Below, piece by piece: positions 19,482-29,169 of a stretch of DNA of 64,000 nt. The stretch lies in NCBI GenBank assembly GCA_017984755.1, contig JAGNYW010000006.1, positions 62,001 through 126,000 of the forward strand, written 5' to 3'. Position numbers and translations under genes: made by a program. The notes beneath the pieces were generated by a model. That model saw only the letters and a program-made list of their open reading frames with translations. It was not told the origin of the DNA and did no database searches. Within the stretch, counting starts at the first letter, position 1. Each line of letters begins with the position of its first letter. Origin of the DNA: Methyloversatilis sp. (GTDB lineage Bacteria; Pseudomonadota; Gammaproteobacteria; Burkholderiales; Rhodocyclaceae).

Positions 19482-19916
19482 ATGGCTGCCCGACACCTGC
19501 ACACCCATCTCACCGCACAGGACTGCCTGGGCCAGCTGGCGCTGCACGCCAAATCAATAGCGCGCGCGCAGCGAACCTATGAAAAGTTCCTGCCGCCCGA
19601 AATGAAACTCGTCAGTCGGGTACTCAATGTGAAGCAGGGTGTCGTCGTCGTCAGCGCCCCGACGGGTGCCGTTGCCAACCGGTTGAAGCAGTTGCTGCCC
19701 AGTGCCCGGATGGCCCTTCAGGAAAGTTGCGCTGAGATTACCGAAGTCAGGGTCAAGGTGCAAGCATTTGAACAGGGCTCCATCCACGCGCCCACGGCAC
19801 CCCGTGCGGTCAGCGAACTTGCGCGAAAGAAGGTCGCCGCCGGTGCCGCCACGCTCGCACCCGACAGCGAACTGGGCTTGGCGCTGCAGCGCCTGCTGGA
19901 TCGTTCGGTGGGCTGA
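19482..19916 (+). CDS. DUF721 / DciA-like protein
   Basis: A 144-residue DUF721 protein. The conserved N-terminal block LHAKSIARAQRTYEKFLPPEM and the KH-like VLNVKQGVVVVSAPTGAVANRLKQLLPS are recognisable. DciA proteins of this family load or assist the replicative helicase DnaB in most bacteria lacking DnaC. I call it DciA-like rather than dciA because the family contains divergent members. It is the only plus-strand gene in this stretch, starting 23 bases from the divergent M23 gene, so the promoters must overlap that gap or coding sequence. Confidence 0.7.
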   Translation: MAARHLHTHLTAQDCLGQLALHAKSIARAQRTYEKFLPPEMKLVSRVLNVKQGVVVVSAPTGAVANRLKQLLPSARMALQESCAEITEVRVKVQAFEQGSIHAPTAPRAVSELARKKVAAGAATLAPDSELGLALQRLLDRSVG

Positions 19917-19944
19917 GCCGGATCGGGTTCCATATCAACGGAAC

Positions 19945-20127
19945 CTACAGAACAAGCACGCGTTCGAGTACCAGCAGCGCGATGATGAGCAGCGCGCCGA
20001 TCGCCGCGTACTTTGTGATCGATCCGGCGAGGCTCAGATAGCGGGCGTTGCGCGTGACGACGTAGGTGACGAAGCAGGCGCCCACCGAAATCACGAGCAG
20101 GATGCCGATTAGGCGAAGCACCAGCAT
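19945..20127 (-). CDS. 60-residue two-helix membrane protein
   Basis: Starts at ATG 20127, 10 bases downstream of lpxC. Two hydrophobic helices are evident: VLRLIGILLVISVGACFVTYVV and YAAIGALLIIALLVLERVLVL, joined by a short basic loop, TRNARYLSLAGSITK. It is likely to sit in the inner membrane. I do not recognise a family. A longer frame exists upstream but overlaps the end of lpxC in a different frame, so I chose the internal ATG. It probably travels with lpxC. Confidence 0.6.
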   Translation of the reverse strand: MLVLRLIGILLVISVGACFVTYVVTRNARYLSLAGSITKYAAIGALLIIALLVLERVLVL

Positions 20128-20137
20128 GGCAGGCGCT

Positions 20138-21082
20138 TCAGGCGAATGCCGGAACCGACGGGCCGGCGTCGGAAATCGGCAGGAACTGGTGCGATACGGC
20201 TGCCGGGGTTGCAAGCGGCTGATCGAAGGATGCCCATTCCCATGCGTCCTGCTGCGCCAGCAGCGCGTGCAGCAGTGCGTTGTTCAGTGCATGCCCCGAC
20301 TTGTGTGCGCTGAATGCAGCGAGAAGCGGGTGACCCAGGATGTACAGGTCGCCGATTGCATCAAGCACCTTGTGCTTCACGAATTCATCGGCGTAGCGCA
20401 GCCCGTCGCTGTTCAGCACGCGGTACTCGTCCATCACGATGGCGTTGTCCAGGCTTCCACCCTGTGCCAGGCCGTTCTGCCGCAGATATTCGACTTCGTG
20501 CATGAAGCCGAAGGTTCTGGCGCGGGCCACGTCATCTATATAGGACTGATGGGCGAAGTCGATCTTCACCCGGGTGCCCGTACGTTCGATGGCGGGATGA
20601 CGGAATTCGATCGAAAACTCGAGGCTGAAGCCTTCGTAGGGGTCGAGGCGTGCCCACTTGTCGCCCTCGCGCACCTCAACCCGCCGGGTGACGCGCACGA
20701 ATTTCTTCGGAGCCATCTGTTCCGCGATGCCGGCCTGCTGGATCAGATAGACGAAGGTGGATGCCGAGCCATCCATGATCGGCAATTCGGATGCGTCGAC
20801 ATCCACGAATACATTGTCTACCCCCAGACCGGCGAGCGCGGACATGAGATGTTCCACCGTCGAAATGGTCGCGCCGCCGCCCGACAGGCAGGATGCCAGA
20901 CGTGTATCGCCTACCGCGCGGGCATCGGCGTGTATTTCGACCGGCGGCGTGAGGTCGGTGCGCCGAAACACGATGCCGTTGTCTGCAGGCGCAGGGCGCA
21001 GCTCCAGATTCACCTTCAACCCGGAGTGCAGACCGACACCGGTTGCATGGACTGCTGAGTGCAGGGTTCGTTGCCTGATCAT
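20138..21082 (-). CDS. lpxC: UDP-3-O-acyl-N-acetylglucosamine deacetylase LpxC
   Basis: A 314-residue zinc deacetylase catalysing the committed step of lipid A synthesis. The zinc ligands and catalytic residues are visible: [13 protein letters not shown] (first His), the [15 protein letters not shown] block (second His and Asp) and [11 protein letters not shown] (the general-acid His). The N-terminus [21 protein letters not shown] is the family start, with the substrate-binding GVGLHSG. The gene follows ftsZ across a hairpin, the canonical ftsZ-lpxC order. A TAAAAT -10-like element lies about 40 bases upstream, with no convincing -35. Confidence 0.97.
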   Translation of the reverse strand: MIRQRTLHSAVHATGVGLHSGLKVNLELRPAPADNGIVFRRTDLTPPVEIHADARAVGDTRLASCLSGGGATISTVEHLMSALAGLGVDNVFVDVDASELPIMDGSASTFVYLIQQAGIAEQMAPKKFVRVTRRVEVREGDKWARLDPYEGFSLEFSIEFRHPAIERTGTRVKIDFAHQSYIDDVARARTFGFMHEVEYLRQNGLAQGGSLDNAIVMDEYRVLNSDGLRYADEFVKHKVLDAIGDLYILGHPLLAAFSAHKSGHALNNALLHALLAQQDAWEWASFDQPLATPAAVSHQFLPISDAGPSVPAFA

Positions 21083-21219
21083 TGGAAATGGTGCGATTTC
21101 TGAATCACGGACCTGATTTTATCCCAGCGCGGTGCAACATTCGTGTAACACGACGTATCGGCTGTCCAGTCGTGTTTCGGATGTGTCCGCCGGAGCTGTT
21201 CTTCGATGGCTGAAATGCA

Positions 21220-21253
21220 GCTGGCCCGCACGACACATGTCGTGCGGGCCAGC
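21220..21253 (-). terminator. long palindromic hairpin between ftsZ and lpxC
   Basis: Arms 21220-21234 and 21239-21253 form a perfect 15-base stem with a 4-base loop; only the central pair of the 34-base palindrome mismatches. It begins 20 bases after the ftsZ stop on the minus strand. There is no T-run on that strand, so it may terminate inefficiently and let some ftsZ transcripts continue into lpxC. Confidence 0.6.
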
Positions 21254-21273
21254 ACTGAACAACCCGCAGGGTG

Positions 21274-22434
21274 TCAGTCGGCCTGTTTGCGCAGGAAGGC
21301 GGGGATGTCCAGCGTTTCGACGCCGTTCGCACGCATCGCTTCGACTGCGCTCGATGCGGTACGGCCGCCACGGCCACGCATCACGGCCGGGATGTCGAGG
21401 TGCGAATAGTCGGTGCCGGTGCCGGACGACATCACCATGTCGTCGGTGCCGGTACGGATGATGGTCATCGGCGGCTTGTTGCTGACGGCACGCGGCGCGC
21501 CCAGACCGGTTGCAACGACCGTCACGCGCAGGCGGTCTTCCATCGTTTCGTCGAAGACCGTACCGAAGATCACGTGAGCGCCTTCCGCGGCGAAGGCGCG
21601 CACCGTTTCCATCGCGTCCTTCACTTCCTTCATCTTCAGCGACTTGCTGGCGGTGATGTTGACCAGCACGCCTCGTGCGCCGGACAGTTCGACGCCTTCG
21701 AGCAGCGGACTGGCGACGGCCTGCTCCGCGGCGATGCGTGCGCGGTCCATGCCGGCCGCTTCGGCGGAACCCATCATGGCACGGCCCATTTCACCCATCA
21801 CGGTGCGCACGTCCTGGAAGTCGACGTTCACCAGACCGGGGATGTTGATGATTTCGGCGATGCCGCCAACGGCGTTGCGCAGCACGTTGTCTGCCGCCTT
21901 GAAGCCGTCTTCGAGGCTGGCATCTTCACCCAGCACTTCCATCAGCTTCTCGTTGAGCACGACGATCAGGGAGTCGACGTTTCGCGCCAGTTCCTCGATA
22001 CCGGTTTCCGCCGCACGCATGCGGTTTTCGTAGTCGAAAGGCTTCGTCACCACGGCAACTGTCAGGATGCCCATTTCCTTGGCGACTTCTGCGACGATCG
22101 GCGCAGCACCCGTACCGGTTCCGCCACCCATGCCGGCAGTGATGAACACCATCTCGGCGCCGCGCAGCTGGTCTGCGATGTATTCGCGGTATTCGTCGGC
22201 GGCACTGCGGCCGACTTCGGGCTTTGCACCGGCGCCACGGCCGTTCTTGCCGAGCTGGATCTTGATTGGCGCAAGGCTGCGGTTGAGTGCCATGCCGTCG
22301 GTGTTGGCGGCGATGAATTCAACCCCGTTCACGCCCTCGCGGATCATGTGATCGACCGCATTGCCGCCGGCGCCACCGACGCCGATGACCTTGATCACTG
22401 CACCTACCGGTTCCTTGTCGAGAATCTCGAACAT
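21274..22434 (-). CDS. ftsZ: cell division GTPase FtsZ
   Basis: A 386-residue tubulin-like GTPase that assembles the cytokinetic ring. The N-terminal Rossmann part holds IKVIGVGGAGGNAVDHM, the tubulin signature GGGTGTGAAP (residues about 105-115), and the T7-loop NVDFQDVRTVM. The C-terminal tail ETLDIPAFLRKQAD is the conserved peptide that binds FtsA and ZipA. I use the ATG at 22434 because AGGAGGCGGGT precedes it at a good distance; a start 7 codons earlier lies inside that ribosome-binding site. It is the last gene of the dcw run, and a 150-base gap to ftsA carries two palindromes and a TATACT element. Confidence 0.98.
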   Translation of the reverse strand: MFEILDKEPVGAVIKVIGVGGAGGNAVDHMIREGVNGVEFIAANTDGMALNRSLAPIKIQLGKNGRGAGAKPEVGRSAADEYREYIADQLRGAEMVFITAGMGGGTGTGAAPIVAEVAKEMGILTVAVVTKPFDYENRMRAAETGIEELARNVDSLIVVLNEKLMEVLGEDASLEDGFKAADNVLRNAVGGIAEIINIPGLVNVDFQDVRTVMGEMGRAMMGSAEAAGMDRARIAAEQAVASPLLEGVELSGARGVLVNITASKSLKMKEVKDAMETVRAFAAEGAHVIFGTVFDETMEDRLRVTVVATGLGAPRAVSNKPPMTIIRTGTDDMVMSSGTGTDYSHLDIPAVMRGRGGRTASSAVEAMRANGVETLDIPAFLRKQAD

Positions 22435-22503
22435 ACCCGCCTCCTGTCTATACAAAGCTGCCGTGGAACCTGTCGGTCCGTTGTGCAGCGGAACGCGTTA
22501 AAC

Positions 22504-22548
22504 CACTACATTTAGTGATTTTTCGCGAGTATACGACTAAACTTAGTG
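22504..22548. promoter_or_regulatory. pair of palindromic sites upstream of ftsZ
   Basis: Two near-identical inverted repeats, CACTA-N4-TAGTG at 22504-22517 and GACTA-N4-TAGTG at 22535-22548. Their centres are exactly 31 bases apart, about three helical turns. On the minus strand a TATACT -10-like hexamer (22533-22528) lies between them, with no good -35. The spacing suggests a dimeric regulator binding cooperatively on one face and controlling an ftsZ-proximal promoter. I do not know a factor with this site. Confidence 0.5.
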
Positions 22549-22584
22549 CAACGTGCGCCGTAAATGCTGTCCGGGTCGCTATTT

Positions 22585-23814
22585 TCAGAAATTTTTCTCG
22601 AACCACGAGCGCATGTTCGCCAGCACCTGACGAACGTTCCTGCCATCGCGTGCAACCTGCCCGCGACGGCGCTGCGCCGCTCCTTCCATGACCAGTCCGA
22701 TCGCGGTTGCGTAACGCGGGTGACGCACCACGTCAGACAGGTTTCCGCTGTACTCGGGGACGCCGATTCGCGCAGGCAGATGGAACACGTCCTCGGCCAG
22801 ATCGGCCATGCCGCGCATGCTCGCGCTGCCGCCGGTCAGTACGATGCCGGATGACAGCAGTTCCTCGTAGCCGCTGCGGCGGAGCTCGGCCTGCACCAGC
22901 TCGAAAAGTTCGGACACACGCGGCTCGATCACGTCGGCCAGCGCCTGGCGAGACATGCGACGCGGACCGCGGTCACCGATGCCGGGGACTTCGATCATGT
23001 CCTCGGCGTCGGCCAGTGCCGACATCGCCACGCCGAACTGCAGCTTGATGTCTTCCGCCTCGGCGGTGGGCGTGCGCAGGGCCATCGCGATGTCGTTGGT
23101 GATCTGGTCGCCGGCGATCGGAATCACGGCCGTGTGGCGGATCGCACCCTGCGTGAAGATCGCGATGTCGGTGGTGCCGCCGCCGATATCCACCAGGCAC
23201 ACGCCGAGGTCACGTTCATCGGCAGACAGCGTGCCCTGACTCGACGCGAGTGGCTGCAGCACGAGGTCGACCACTTCTAGACCGCAGCGGCGGACGCACT
23301 TGATGATGTTCTGCGCTGCGGAGACGGCGCCGGTCACGATGTGGACGCGCACTTCGAGCCGCTTGCCGCTCATGCCTATCGGCTCGCGCACCCCGTCCTG
23401 CCCGTCGATGATGAATTCCTGGGTCAGCGTATGCAGGATTTCCTGGTCGGCCGGGATCGGCATCGCGCGCGCGGTCTCGACCACGCGCTCGAGGTCGAGG
23501 CGGGTGACTTCCTTGTCCTTGATCGCCACCACGCCGTTCGAGTTGAAGCTGCGGATGTGGCTGCCGGCGATGCCGGTGAAAACTTCCCGCACCTTGCAGT
23601 CGGCCATCAGTTCGACCTCCTGAACGACTCGCGAGATCGAATCCACCGTGGCCTCGATGTTGACCACGACGCCTTTCTTCAGCCCCTGCGATTCCTGTGA
23701 CGCGAGTCCGAGGATGTCGAGGCGCCCATCACTGGTCAGTTGCGCAACGACCGCGGAGATTTTCGACGTGCCGATGTCGAGTCCGACGATGATGTCCTTG
23801 CTGTCTCTTGTCAT
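22585..23814 (-). CDS. ftsA: cell division protein FtsA
   Basis: A 409-residue actin-like ATPase that tethers FtsZ to the membrane. Visible blocks are IIVGLDIGTSKISAVVAQ (phosphate 1), VCLVDIGGGTTDIAIF (phosphate 2) and SGIVLTGGSASMRGMADLAE (adenosine). The extreme C-terminus NVRQVLANMRSWFEKNF is the amphipathic membrane-targeting helix. An upstream extension of the frame belongs to ftsQ sequence; the correct ATG at 23814 overlaps the ftsQ stop by four bases. Confidence 0.97.
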   Translation of the reverse strand: MTRDSKDIIVGLDIGTSKISAVVAQLTSDGRLDILGLASQESQGLKKGVVVNIEATVDSISRVVQEVELMADCKVREVFTGIAGSHIRSFNSNGVVAIKDKEVTRLDLERVVETARAMPIPADQEILHTLTQEFIIDGQDGVREPIGMSGKRLEVRVHIVTGAVSAAQNIIKCVRRCGLEVVDLVLQPLASSQGTLSADERDLGVCLVDIGGGTTDIAIFTQGAIRHTAVIPIAGDQITNDIAMALRTPTAEAEDIKLQFGVAMSALADAEDMIEVPGIGDRGPRRMSRQALADVIEPRVSELFELVQAELRRSGYEELLSSGIVLTGGSASMRGMADLAEDVFHLPARIGVPEYSGNLSDVVRHPRYATAIGLVMEGAAQRRRGQVARDGRNVRQVLANMRSWFEKNF

Positions 23815-24611
23815 GGTCTTTCCTGAAGGTCCGTGCCGGTCATTCGAATTGCGTAGCCGTTGGTGTAGCGCAGGTCGGCGTAGATGATCTTCTGCACGGC
23901 GTCGCGCTGGACGCCGGGTTGCGTGGTGACGTAGCGGGCGAGCCGAGCGGAGATGGGGTCCTTCTCGTCCTCGCGTCCGAGTTCGATCCGGCTGCTGTCG
24001 TCGAGCAGCAGTTGCCAGGCCTCGCGGCGGGTCAGTGCGATCTTTCTTATCCGGAGCGTCAGCGGCGACAGCGCGCCGCTCCATTCCGCGTAACGCTGCA
24101 GCATGTGTGTGGCGTGTTCTTCCGGCCCGATGAACAGCGGCAAGGTGCTGTCGTGCTCCGCGACGAACAGTTCGCCGTGGGTGTTCATCATGCGAGCCTG
24201 CGTGCTTTCAGGTACCCACCAGCGCGCAACGGCCTCGTGTTCTTCCAGCTCGATCTCGATGGAGCCTGGCCATGCACGACGTACCGAAGCGCTGCGCACC
24301 CAGGGCAGCTTGCCGAACACTTCGCGCGCATGTTCTACATCGGTGGTCAGGAAGTTGCCGGTGATGGCACGCCGGGCCGCATCCTCGATCTGGGCAGTCG
24401 TGACGTTCGTCGGCGCAGACTTGATCAGCACCGTATTCAGGGGCATCACCGGCATGCGGGTGAAGGCGATGACCAAGGCGTAGCCGAGCGCCGCCGCAGC
24501 CAGCAGCAGGATGCAGTCTGCGATCATCGTGAGCGCGCGCGGACTGTCCCACAGTCCGGCTTCATCGCCGGACGGCTTCGCTTTCCTGCCCGCTGAACGT
24601 GTCCTAGCCAA
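23811..24611 (-). CDS. ftsQ: cell division protein FtsQ
   Basis: A 266-residue bitopic division protein: a basic cytoplasmic N-terminus (about 28 residues), one transmembrane helix ([21 protein letters not shown]), then a POTRA domain ([20 protein letters not shown] region, about 60-130) and a beta domain, both periplasmic. FtsQ scaffolds FtsB/FtsL at the divisome. The start is TTG at 24611, overlapping the ddl stop by eight bases. The next ATG, at the start of the membrane helix, would remove the cytoplasmic tail, so the TTG is preferred; GGAG lies about 10 bases upstream. Confidence 0.92.
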   Translation of the reverse strand: MARTRSAGRKAKPSGDEAGLWDSPRALTMIADCILLLAAAALGYALVIAFTRMPVMPLNTVLIKSAPTNVTTAQIEDAARRAITGNFLTTDVEHAREVFGKLPWVRSASVRRAWPGSIEIELEEHEAVARWWVPESTQARMMNTHGELFVAEHDSTLPLFIGPEEHATHMLQRYAEWSGALSPLTLRIRKIALTRREAWQLLLDDSSRIELGREDEKDPISARLARYVTTQPGVQRDAVQKIIYADLRYTNGYAIRMTGTDLQERP

Positions 24612-25530
24612 GTCGCGCCGACTCCAGAATGCGCACGCACAGTTCGCCGAATTCGATACCCGCCGCGCGGGCTGCCATCGGCACCAGTGAATGCGAAGTC
24701 ATGCCTGGAGAGGTGTTGATCTCCAGCAGCCACGGACGCCCGTCGGCGCCAAGCATCAGATCCGCACGGCCCCAGCCGCGGCAGTCGAGCAGGCGCGCGG
24801 CGCGCATCACGAGATCCTGTATTTCATGCTCGAGTTCGGCATCCAGTCCGCTCGGGCAGTGGTACTTCACGACGTCGGTGAAGTACTTGTTCTGGTAGTC
24901 GTAGTTGCCGCTGGGCGCTTCGATGCGGATCAGCGGCAGCGGCATGTCGCCGAGGAAGGGTGCGGTCAGTTCCTGCCCTGCGATGAACTGCTCCGCCAGT
25001 ACCAGCGGATCGCAGCGGGCTGCCGTTTCGAAGGCGGCCGGCAGTTCCTCCACCGTATTTACCCTGGTGGCGCCGACGCTGGAACCTTCGCGCGCCGGTT
25101 TGACGAACAGCGGCAGGCCGAGCTCGGTCGCGACGGCATGGAAGTCGCTGCCGGGATACAGCAGCTTGTAGCGCGGCGTCGGCAGGCCGGCGGACAACCA
25201 CACCATCTTGGTGCGCCATTTGTCCATTGCGATCGCCGAGGCCATGACGCCGCTGCCGGTGTAGGGAATGCCCATGCATTCCAGCGCACCCTGCAGGCTG
25301 CCGTCTTCGCCGCCGCGTCCGTGAAGGGCGACGAATGCGCGGTCGTAGCGGTCACGCTTCAGTTCGAGCAAGTCACGTTCGGCCGGGTCGAAGGGGTGTG
25401 CGTCCACGCCCATTTCCCGCAGTGCCGCCAGCACGGCAGTGCCGGACATCAGCGATATTTCCCGTTCTGCCGAGCTGCCGCCGAACAGTACGGCGACCTT
25501 GCCGAGGGCTTGAATGGATGGAGTACTCAT
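24604..25530 (-). CDS. ddl: D-alanine--D-alanine ligase
   Basis: A 308-residue ATP-grasp enzyme that makes the D-Ala-D-Ala terminus of the peptidoglycan stem. Family blocks: [19 protein letters not shown] at the N-terminus, [47 protein letters not shown] and the C-terminal [18 protein letters not shown] that binds Mg and substrate. The start overlaps the murC stop by four bases (ATGA). It corresponds to ddlB of E. coli by position. Confidence 0.96.
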   Translation of the reverse strand: MSTPSIQALGKVAVLFGGSSAEREISLMSGTAVLAALREMGVDAHPFDPAERDLLELKRDRYDRAFVALHGRGGEDGSLQGALECMGIPYTGSGVMASAIAMDKWRTKMVWLSAGLPTPRYKLLYPGSDFHAVATELGLPLFVKPAREGSSVGATRVNTVEELPAAFETAARCDPLVLAEQFIAGQELTAPFLGDMPLPLIRIEAPSGNYDYQNKYFTDVVKYHCPSGLDAELEHEIQDLVMRAARLLDCRGWGRADLMLGADGRPWLLEINTSPGMTSHSLVPMAARAAGIEFGELCVRILESARLG

Positions 25531-26927
25531 GCGGATTCCTGATCGCGTGCAAATCTGGCGGGCAGCTGTCCGATGGACCCGGCACCCATGCTCAGCACGA
25601 CGTCGCCGTCGCGCACGGTATCGAGCAGGGTCTGCGGCAGTGCGTTGATGTCCTCTACGAACACCGGCTCGATCCGGCCGGCGACGCGCAATGCGCGCGC
25701 CAGCGCCCGGCCGTCTGCGGCGACGATGGGTGCTTCGCCCGCGGCGTACACCTCGGTCAGCACAACCGCGTCGGCACTGGACAGCACTCGCACGAAGTCC
25801 TCGAAGCAATCGCGCGTCCGCGTGTAGCGGTGCGGCTGGAAAGCGAGCACCAGGCGTCGCCCCGGATAGGCGCCGCGCGCTGCTTCCAGCGTGGCCGCCA
25901 TTTCGACCGGGTGATGGCCGTAATCGTCTACCAGCGTGAAGTGACCGCCATCGGGCAACGCAATTTCGCCGTGACGCTGGAAGCGTCTGCCGACGCCCTT
26001 GAATTCGGAAAGTGCGCGGGCGATGTCCTGATCGGATACGCCCACCTCGTTGGCGACCGCAATGGCAGCCAGCGCGTTGCGCACATTGTGCAGACCCGGC
26101 AGGTTCAGTTCGATCGGGATACGCGTCGTCGTGCCATTGACGCGGACCGCGTCGAACAGCATGCGCGTGCCATCTGCCCGCACGTTTTCCGCACGGACCT
26201 GCGCCGACGGGTCGAGGCCGTAGCGGATGATCTGCTTCGGCACCTGAGGCATTATTTCCTGCACATTCGCGTCGTCGACGCAGAGCACCGCGACGCCGTA
26301 GAAAGGCAGGCGATTCAGGAAGTCGACGAAGGCGCGCTTGAGCCGGCCGAAGTCGTGGCCGTAGGTGTCCATGTGGTCGGCATCGATGTTGGTCACAACC
26401 GATACGACCGGCGACAGGAAGAGGAAGGACGCGTCCGACTCGTCCGCCTCGGCCACCAGGAAATCGCCGGCACCGAGCCGCGCATTGGCACCGGCCGAAT
26501 TCAGCCTGCCGCCGATGACGAAGGTCGGATCCAGCTTGCCCTCGGCCAGACAGCTCGCTATCAGCGACGTGGTCGTGGTCTTGCCGTGCGTTCCCGCGAC
26601 TGCGATGCCCTGCTTGATCCGCATCAGTTCCGCCAGCATCTGGGCGCGCGGCACGATGGGGATGCGCCTTTCGCGGGCGCTCACCACTTCCGGATTGTCG
26701 GCACTCACCGCGGTGGAGGTGACCACGGCGTCGGCGCCGGCGATGTTCTCCGCCTTGTGACCCTGAATGACACGTGCGCCGAGGCCGGCCAGACGACGCG
26801 TCACTGCGTTGTCGGCGAGGTCGGAGCCACTCACGGCATATCCCTGGTTCAGCAGCACTTCGGCGATGCCGCTCATGCCGGAACCGCCGATACCGATGAA
26901 GTGGATGTGGCTGATCTTGTGTTTCAT
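25527..26927 (-). CDS. murC: UDP-N-acetylmuramate--L-alanine ligase MurC
   Basis: A 466-residue Mur ligase adding the first amino acid (L-Ala) to UDP-MurNAc. The N-terminal UDP-binding Rossmann motif is [19 protein letters not shown], the ATP-binding loop is [15 protein letters not shown] near residue 115, and the C-terminal domain has [15 protein letters not shown] and [13 protein letters not shown]. The MurC specificity feature is the HH in DYGHHP. Start ATG at 26927; the stop of murG overlaps it by four bases. Confidence 0.97.
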   Translation of the reverse strand: MKHKISHIHFIGIGGSGMSGIAEVLLNQGYAVSGSDLADNAVTRRLAGLGARVIQGHKAENIAGADAVVTSTAVSADNPEVVSARERRIPIVPRAQMLAELMRIKQGIAVAGTHGKTTTTSLIASCLAEGKLDPTFVIGGRLNSAGANARLGAGDFLVAEADESDASFLFLSPVVSVVTNIDADHMDTYGHDFGRLKRAFVDFLNRLPFYGVAVLCVDDANVQEIMPQVPKQIIRYGLDPSAQVRAENVRADGTRMLFDAVRVNGTTTRIPIELNLPGLHNVRNALAAIAVANEVGVSDQDIARALSEFKGVGRRFQRHGEIALPDGGHFTLVDDYGHHPVEMAATLEAARGAYPGRRLVLAFQPHRYTRTRDCFEDFVRVLSSADAVVLTEVYAAGEAPIVAADGRALARALRVAGRIEPVFVEDINALPQTLLDTVRDGDVVLSMGAGSIGQLPARFARDQESA

Positions 26928-28009
26928 TTGATTCTTTCCGTGAGCGCGAGCGAGGCGCAGATGTCGGCCACCTCGGCGCTGGCGCCCGGGCGCGCCCGGG
27001 CGCGGGCACGCTGTGCCATGTCCTGCAGCGCCGGGCGGTCGAGTGAACGGATCAGAGCCGCGAGTGACGCTGCATTCAGCTCGTGCTGAGGCATCAGCAC
27101 CGCTGCACCGGCGTCCGCGAGAAAGCGCGCGTTGCCGGTCTGGTGATCGTCCACCGCATGCGGGAAGGGCACCAGCACCGATGCGACGCCCGCCGCAGCC
27201 AGCTCGGCGATCGTCAGCGCACCGGAGCGGCAGAGCACCAGATCGGCCTGTGCGTAGGCGGTCGCCATGTCATCGATGAAAGGAGCGAGCGTGGCTGTCA
27301 CGCCCGCCTGCCGGTAAGCGGTTTCGAGCGCAGGCATGTTGCGCTCGCCCGCCTGATGGGTCACGCGTGGCCGCTCGTTTTCGGGAATGAGCGCCAGTGC
27401 CTGGGGTACCGCTTCGTTCAGTGCCTGAGCGCCGAGGCTGCCACCCACCACCAGGATATTCAACGGTCCGGTGCGGTCTTTGAAACGGGTCCCCGGGTCG
27501 GGCAGGGAGACGATGTCGGCGCGCACGGGGTTGCCGGTCCACTGCGCCCCCGCAAGGGCGTCGGGGAAACCGGCGAGCACGCGGTCGGCGACTTTCGCCA
27601 GGACGCGGTTGGCCAGCCCGGCGACCGAATTCTGTTCGTGCAGGATCAGCGGAATACCGCGCAGCGCAGCCATCATGCCGCCAGGGAACGTGACGTAGCC
27701 GCCGAGTCCGAGCACAACCTGCGGCCTTGCGCGTCTCAGTACGCCGAGCGCCTGCCAGAAACCGCGCAACAGGTTCAGCGGCAGCATGAGCTTGCGCAGC
27801 AGCCCCTTGCCACGCAGTGCCGTGAAGCGGATCGACTGCAGTTCGTATCCGCGCGGCGGTACGATGCGTCCTTCCATTCCGTCGGCGTTGCCCAGCCATA
27901 CGATGCGCCAGCCGCGTCGGCGCAGCTCGTCGGCGACCGCGAGGCCGGGGTAGATGTGGCCGCCGGTGCCGCCTGCCATGATGAGGGCGGAAGGTTGGGT
28001 GGCCGTCAT
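26924..28009 (-). CDS. murG: lipid II synthase MurG (GlcNAc transferase)
   Basis: A 361-residue GT28 glycosyltransferase that adds GlcNAc to lipid I on the inner face of the membrane. Motifs: the N-terminal G-loop [62 protein letters not shown], and the UDP-GlcNAc site [24 protein letters not shown] (landmark). A much longer open frame upstream is ftsW coding DNA read in another frame; the ATG at 28009 overlaps the ftsW stop (ATGA). Confidence 0.97.
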   Translation of the reverse strand: MTATQPSALIMAGGTGGHIYPGLAVADELRRRGWRIVWLGNADGMEGRIVPPRGYELQSIRFTALRGKGLLRKLMLPLNLLRGFWQALGVLRRARPQVVLGLGGYVTFPGGMMAALRGIPLILHEQNSVAGLANRVLAKVADRVLAGFPDALAGAQWTGNPVRADIVSLPDPGTRFKDRTGPLNILVVGGSLGAQALNEAVPQALALIPENERPRVTHQAGERNMPALETAYRQAGVTATLAPFIDDMATAYAQADLVLCRSGALTIAELAAAGVASVLVPFPHAVDDHQTGNARFLADAGAAVLMPQHELNAASLAALIRSLDRPALQDMAQRARARARPGASAEVADICASLALTERIK

Positions 28010-29169
28010 CGGCGGTTCTCCCAGTCCACGCGCAGCAGGATGGCCAGTGCGATGCAATTGACCAGAATGCCCGAGCCGCCGTAGCTCATCAGCGGCAGCG
28101 TGAGTCCCTTGGTCGGCAGGATGCCCACATTCACGCCCATGTTGATGAAGGCCTGCACACCGAACCAGATGCCAACGCCCTGCGCCACGAGCCCGGCATA
28201 GGCGCGGTCGAGCAGCAGTGCGCGCCGGCCGATGGCGAATGCGCGGTGCACCACGATCGCGAACAGCGCGATCACGGTGGCCACACCCATCAGACCGAGT
28301 TCTTCTCCGATCACCGCCAGCAGGAAGTCGGTGTGCGCCTCCGGCAGGTAGAACAGCTTTTCCACGCTGCCGCCCAGCCCCACGCCGAACCACTCGCCGC
28401 GGCCGAAGGCGATCAGCGAATGGGTCAGCTGGTACCCCTTGCCCAATGGGTCGTTGTTGAACGGGTCGAGAAAAGCGATGAAGCGGCCCCAGCGCAGTTC
28501 GTTGAAACGGATCAGCACGGCGAAGCCGATCATGGCGACCAGTCCCAGCGAGAAGAACAGCTTCCCGTTGATGCCGCCGAGAAAGAGCATGCCGAACGCA
28601 ATCAGCACGATGACCACGAAGGCACCGTAGTCGGGTTCGGCGACCAGCAGCGCACCCACGAGCAATATAACCACTGCCATCGGTACGAAGGCGCGCCGGA
28701 AGGAGCCCATCTGCGGCAGCCGGCGCACGATGTAGCTGGCGGCGTAGAGCACGGTGAACAGCTTCACCAGTTCCGACGGCTGAAGATTGACCGGGCCGAG
28801 ATTTATCCAGCGCCGCGAATTGTTCACCACGCTGCCGATGCCAGGAATGAGCACGAGGATGAGCAGCACGATGCCGCCCAGGAAGAGCCACATCGACCAG
28901 GCCTGCCAGGTCCGCATCGGGACCTGGAAAGCAACCATCGCTGCCACACCCCCTATCAGCAGGAACACCGCCTGGCGGATCAGGAAGAAGTCCGGGCGGT
29001 GGCCGGTGAAGCGGCTGCTGTCGGCGACCGCGATCGACGCCGAGTACACCATGACGAGTCCGATCAGCAGCAGCGCGACGGCGGGCCACAGCAACCATGG
29101 GTCAAGCTCGGCCGAACGCGGCGCCTGACCGAGCCCGCGCGGCGAATCGAGACGCATGCTGCCGCTCAT
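28006..29169 (-). CDS. ftsW: septal peptidoglycan polymerase FtsW (SEDS)
   Basis: A 387-residue SEDS-family protein with about ten transmembrane helices. It polymerises septal glycan with the class B PBP FtsI. Signatures include the invariant [17 protein letters not shown] block, [23 protein letters not shown] and the SEDS C-terminal [25 protein letters not shown] region (landmark). The catalytic aspartate of SEDS enzymes is in AEPDYGAF. The start at 29169 gives a 25-residue cytoplasmic tail. It overlaps the murD stop by four bases. Confidence 0.97.
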   Translation of the reverse strand: MSGSMRLDSPRGLGQAPRSAELDPWLLWPAVALLLIGLVMVYSASIAVADSSRFTGHRPDFFLIRQAVFLLIGGVAAMVAFQVPMRTWQAWSMWLFLGGIVLLILVLIPGIGSVVNNSRRWINLGPVNLQPSELVKLFTVLYAASYIVRRLPQMGSFRRAFVPMAVVILLVGALLVAEPDYGAFVVIVLIAFGMLFLGGINGKLFFSLGLVAMIGFAVLIRFNELRWGRFIAFLDPFNNDPLGKGYQLTHSLIAFGRGEWFGVGLGGSVEKLFYLPEAHTDFLLAVIGEELGLMGVATVIALFAIVVHRAFAIGRRALLLDRAYAGLVAQGVGIWFGVQAFINMGVNVGILPTKGLTLPLMSYGGSGILVNCIALAILLRVDWENRR

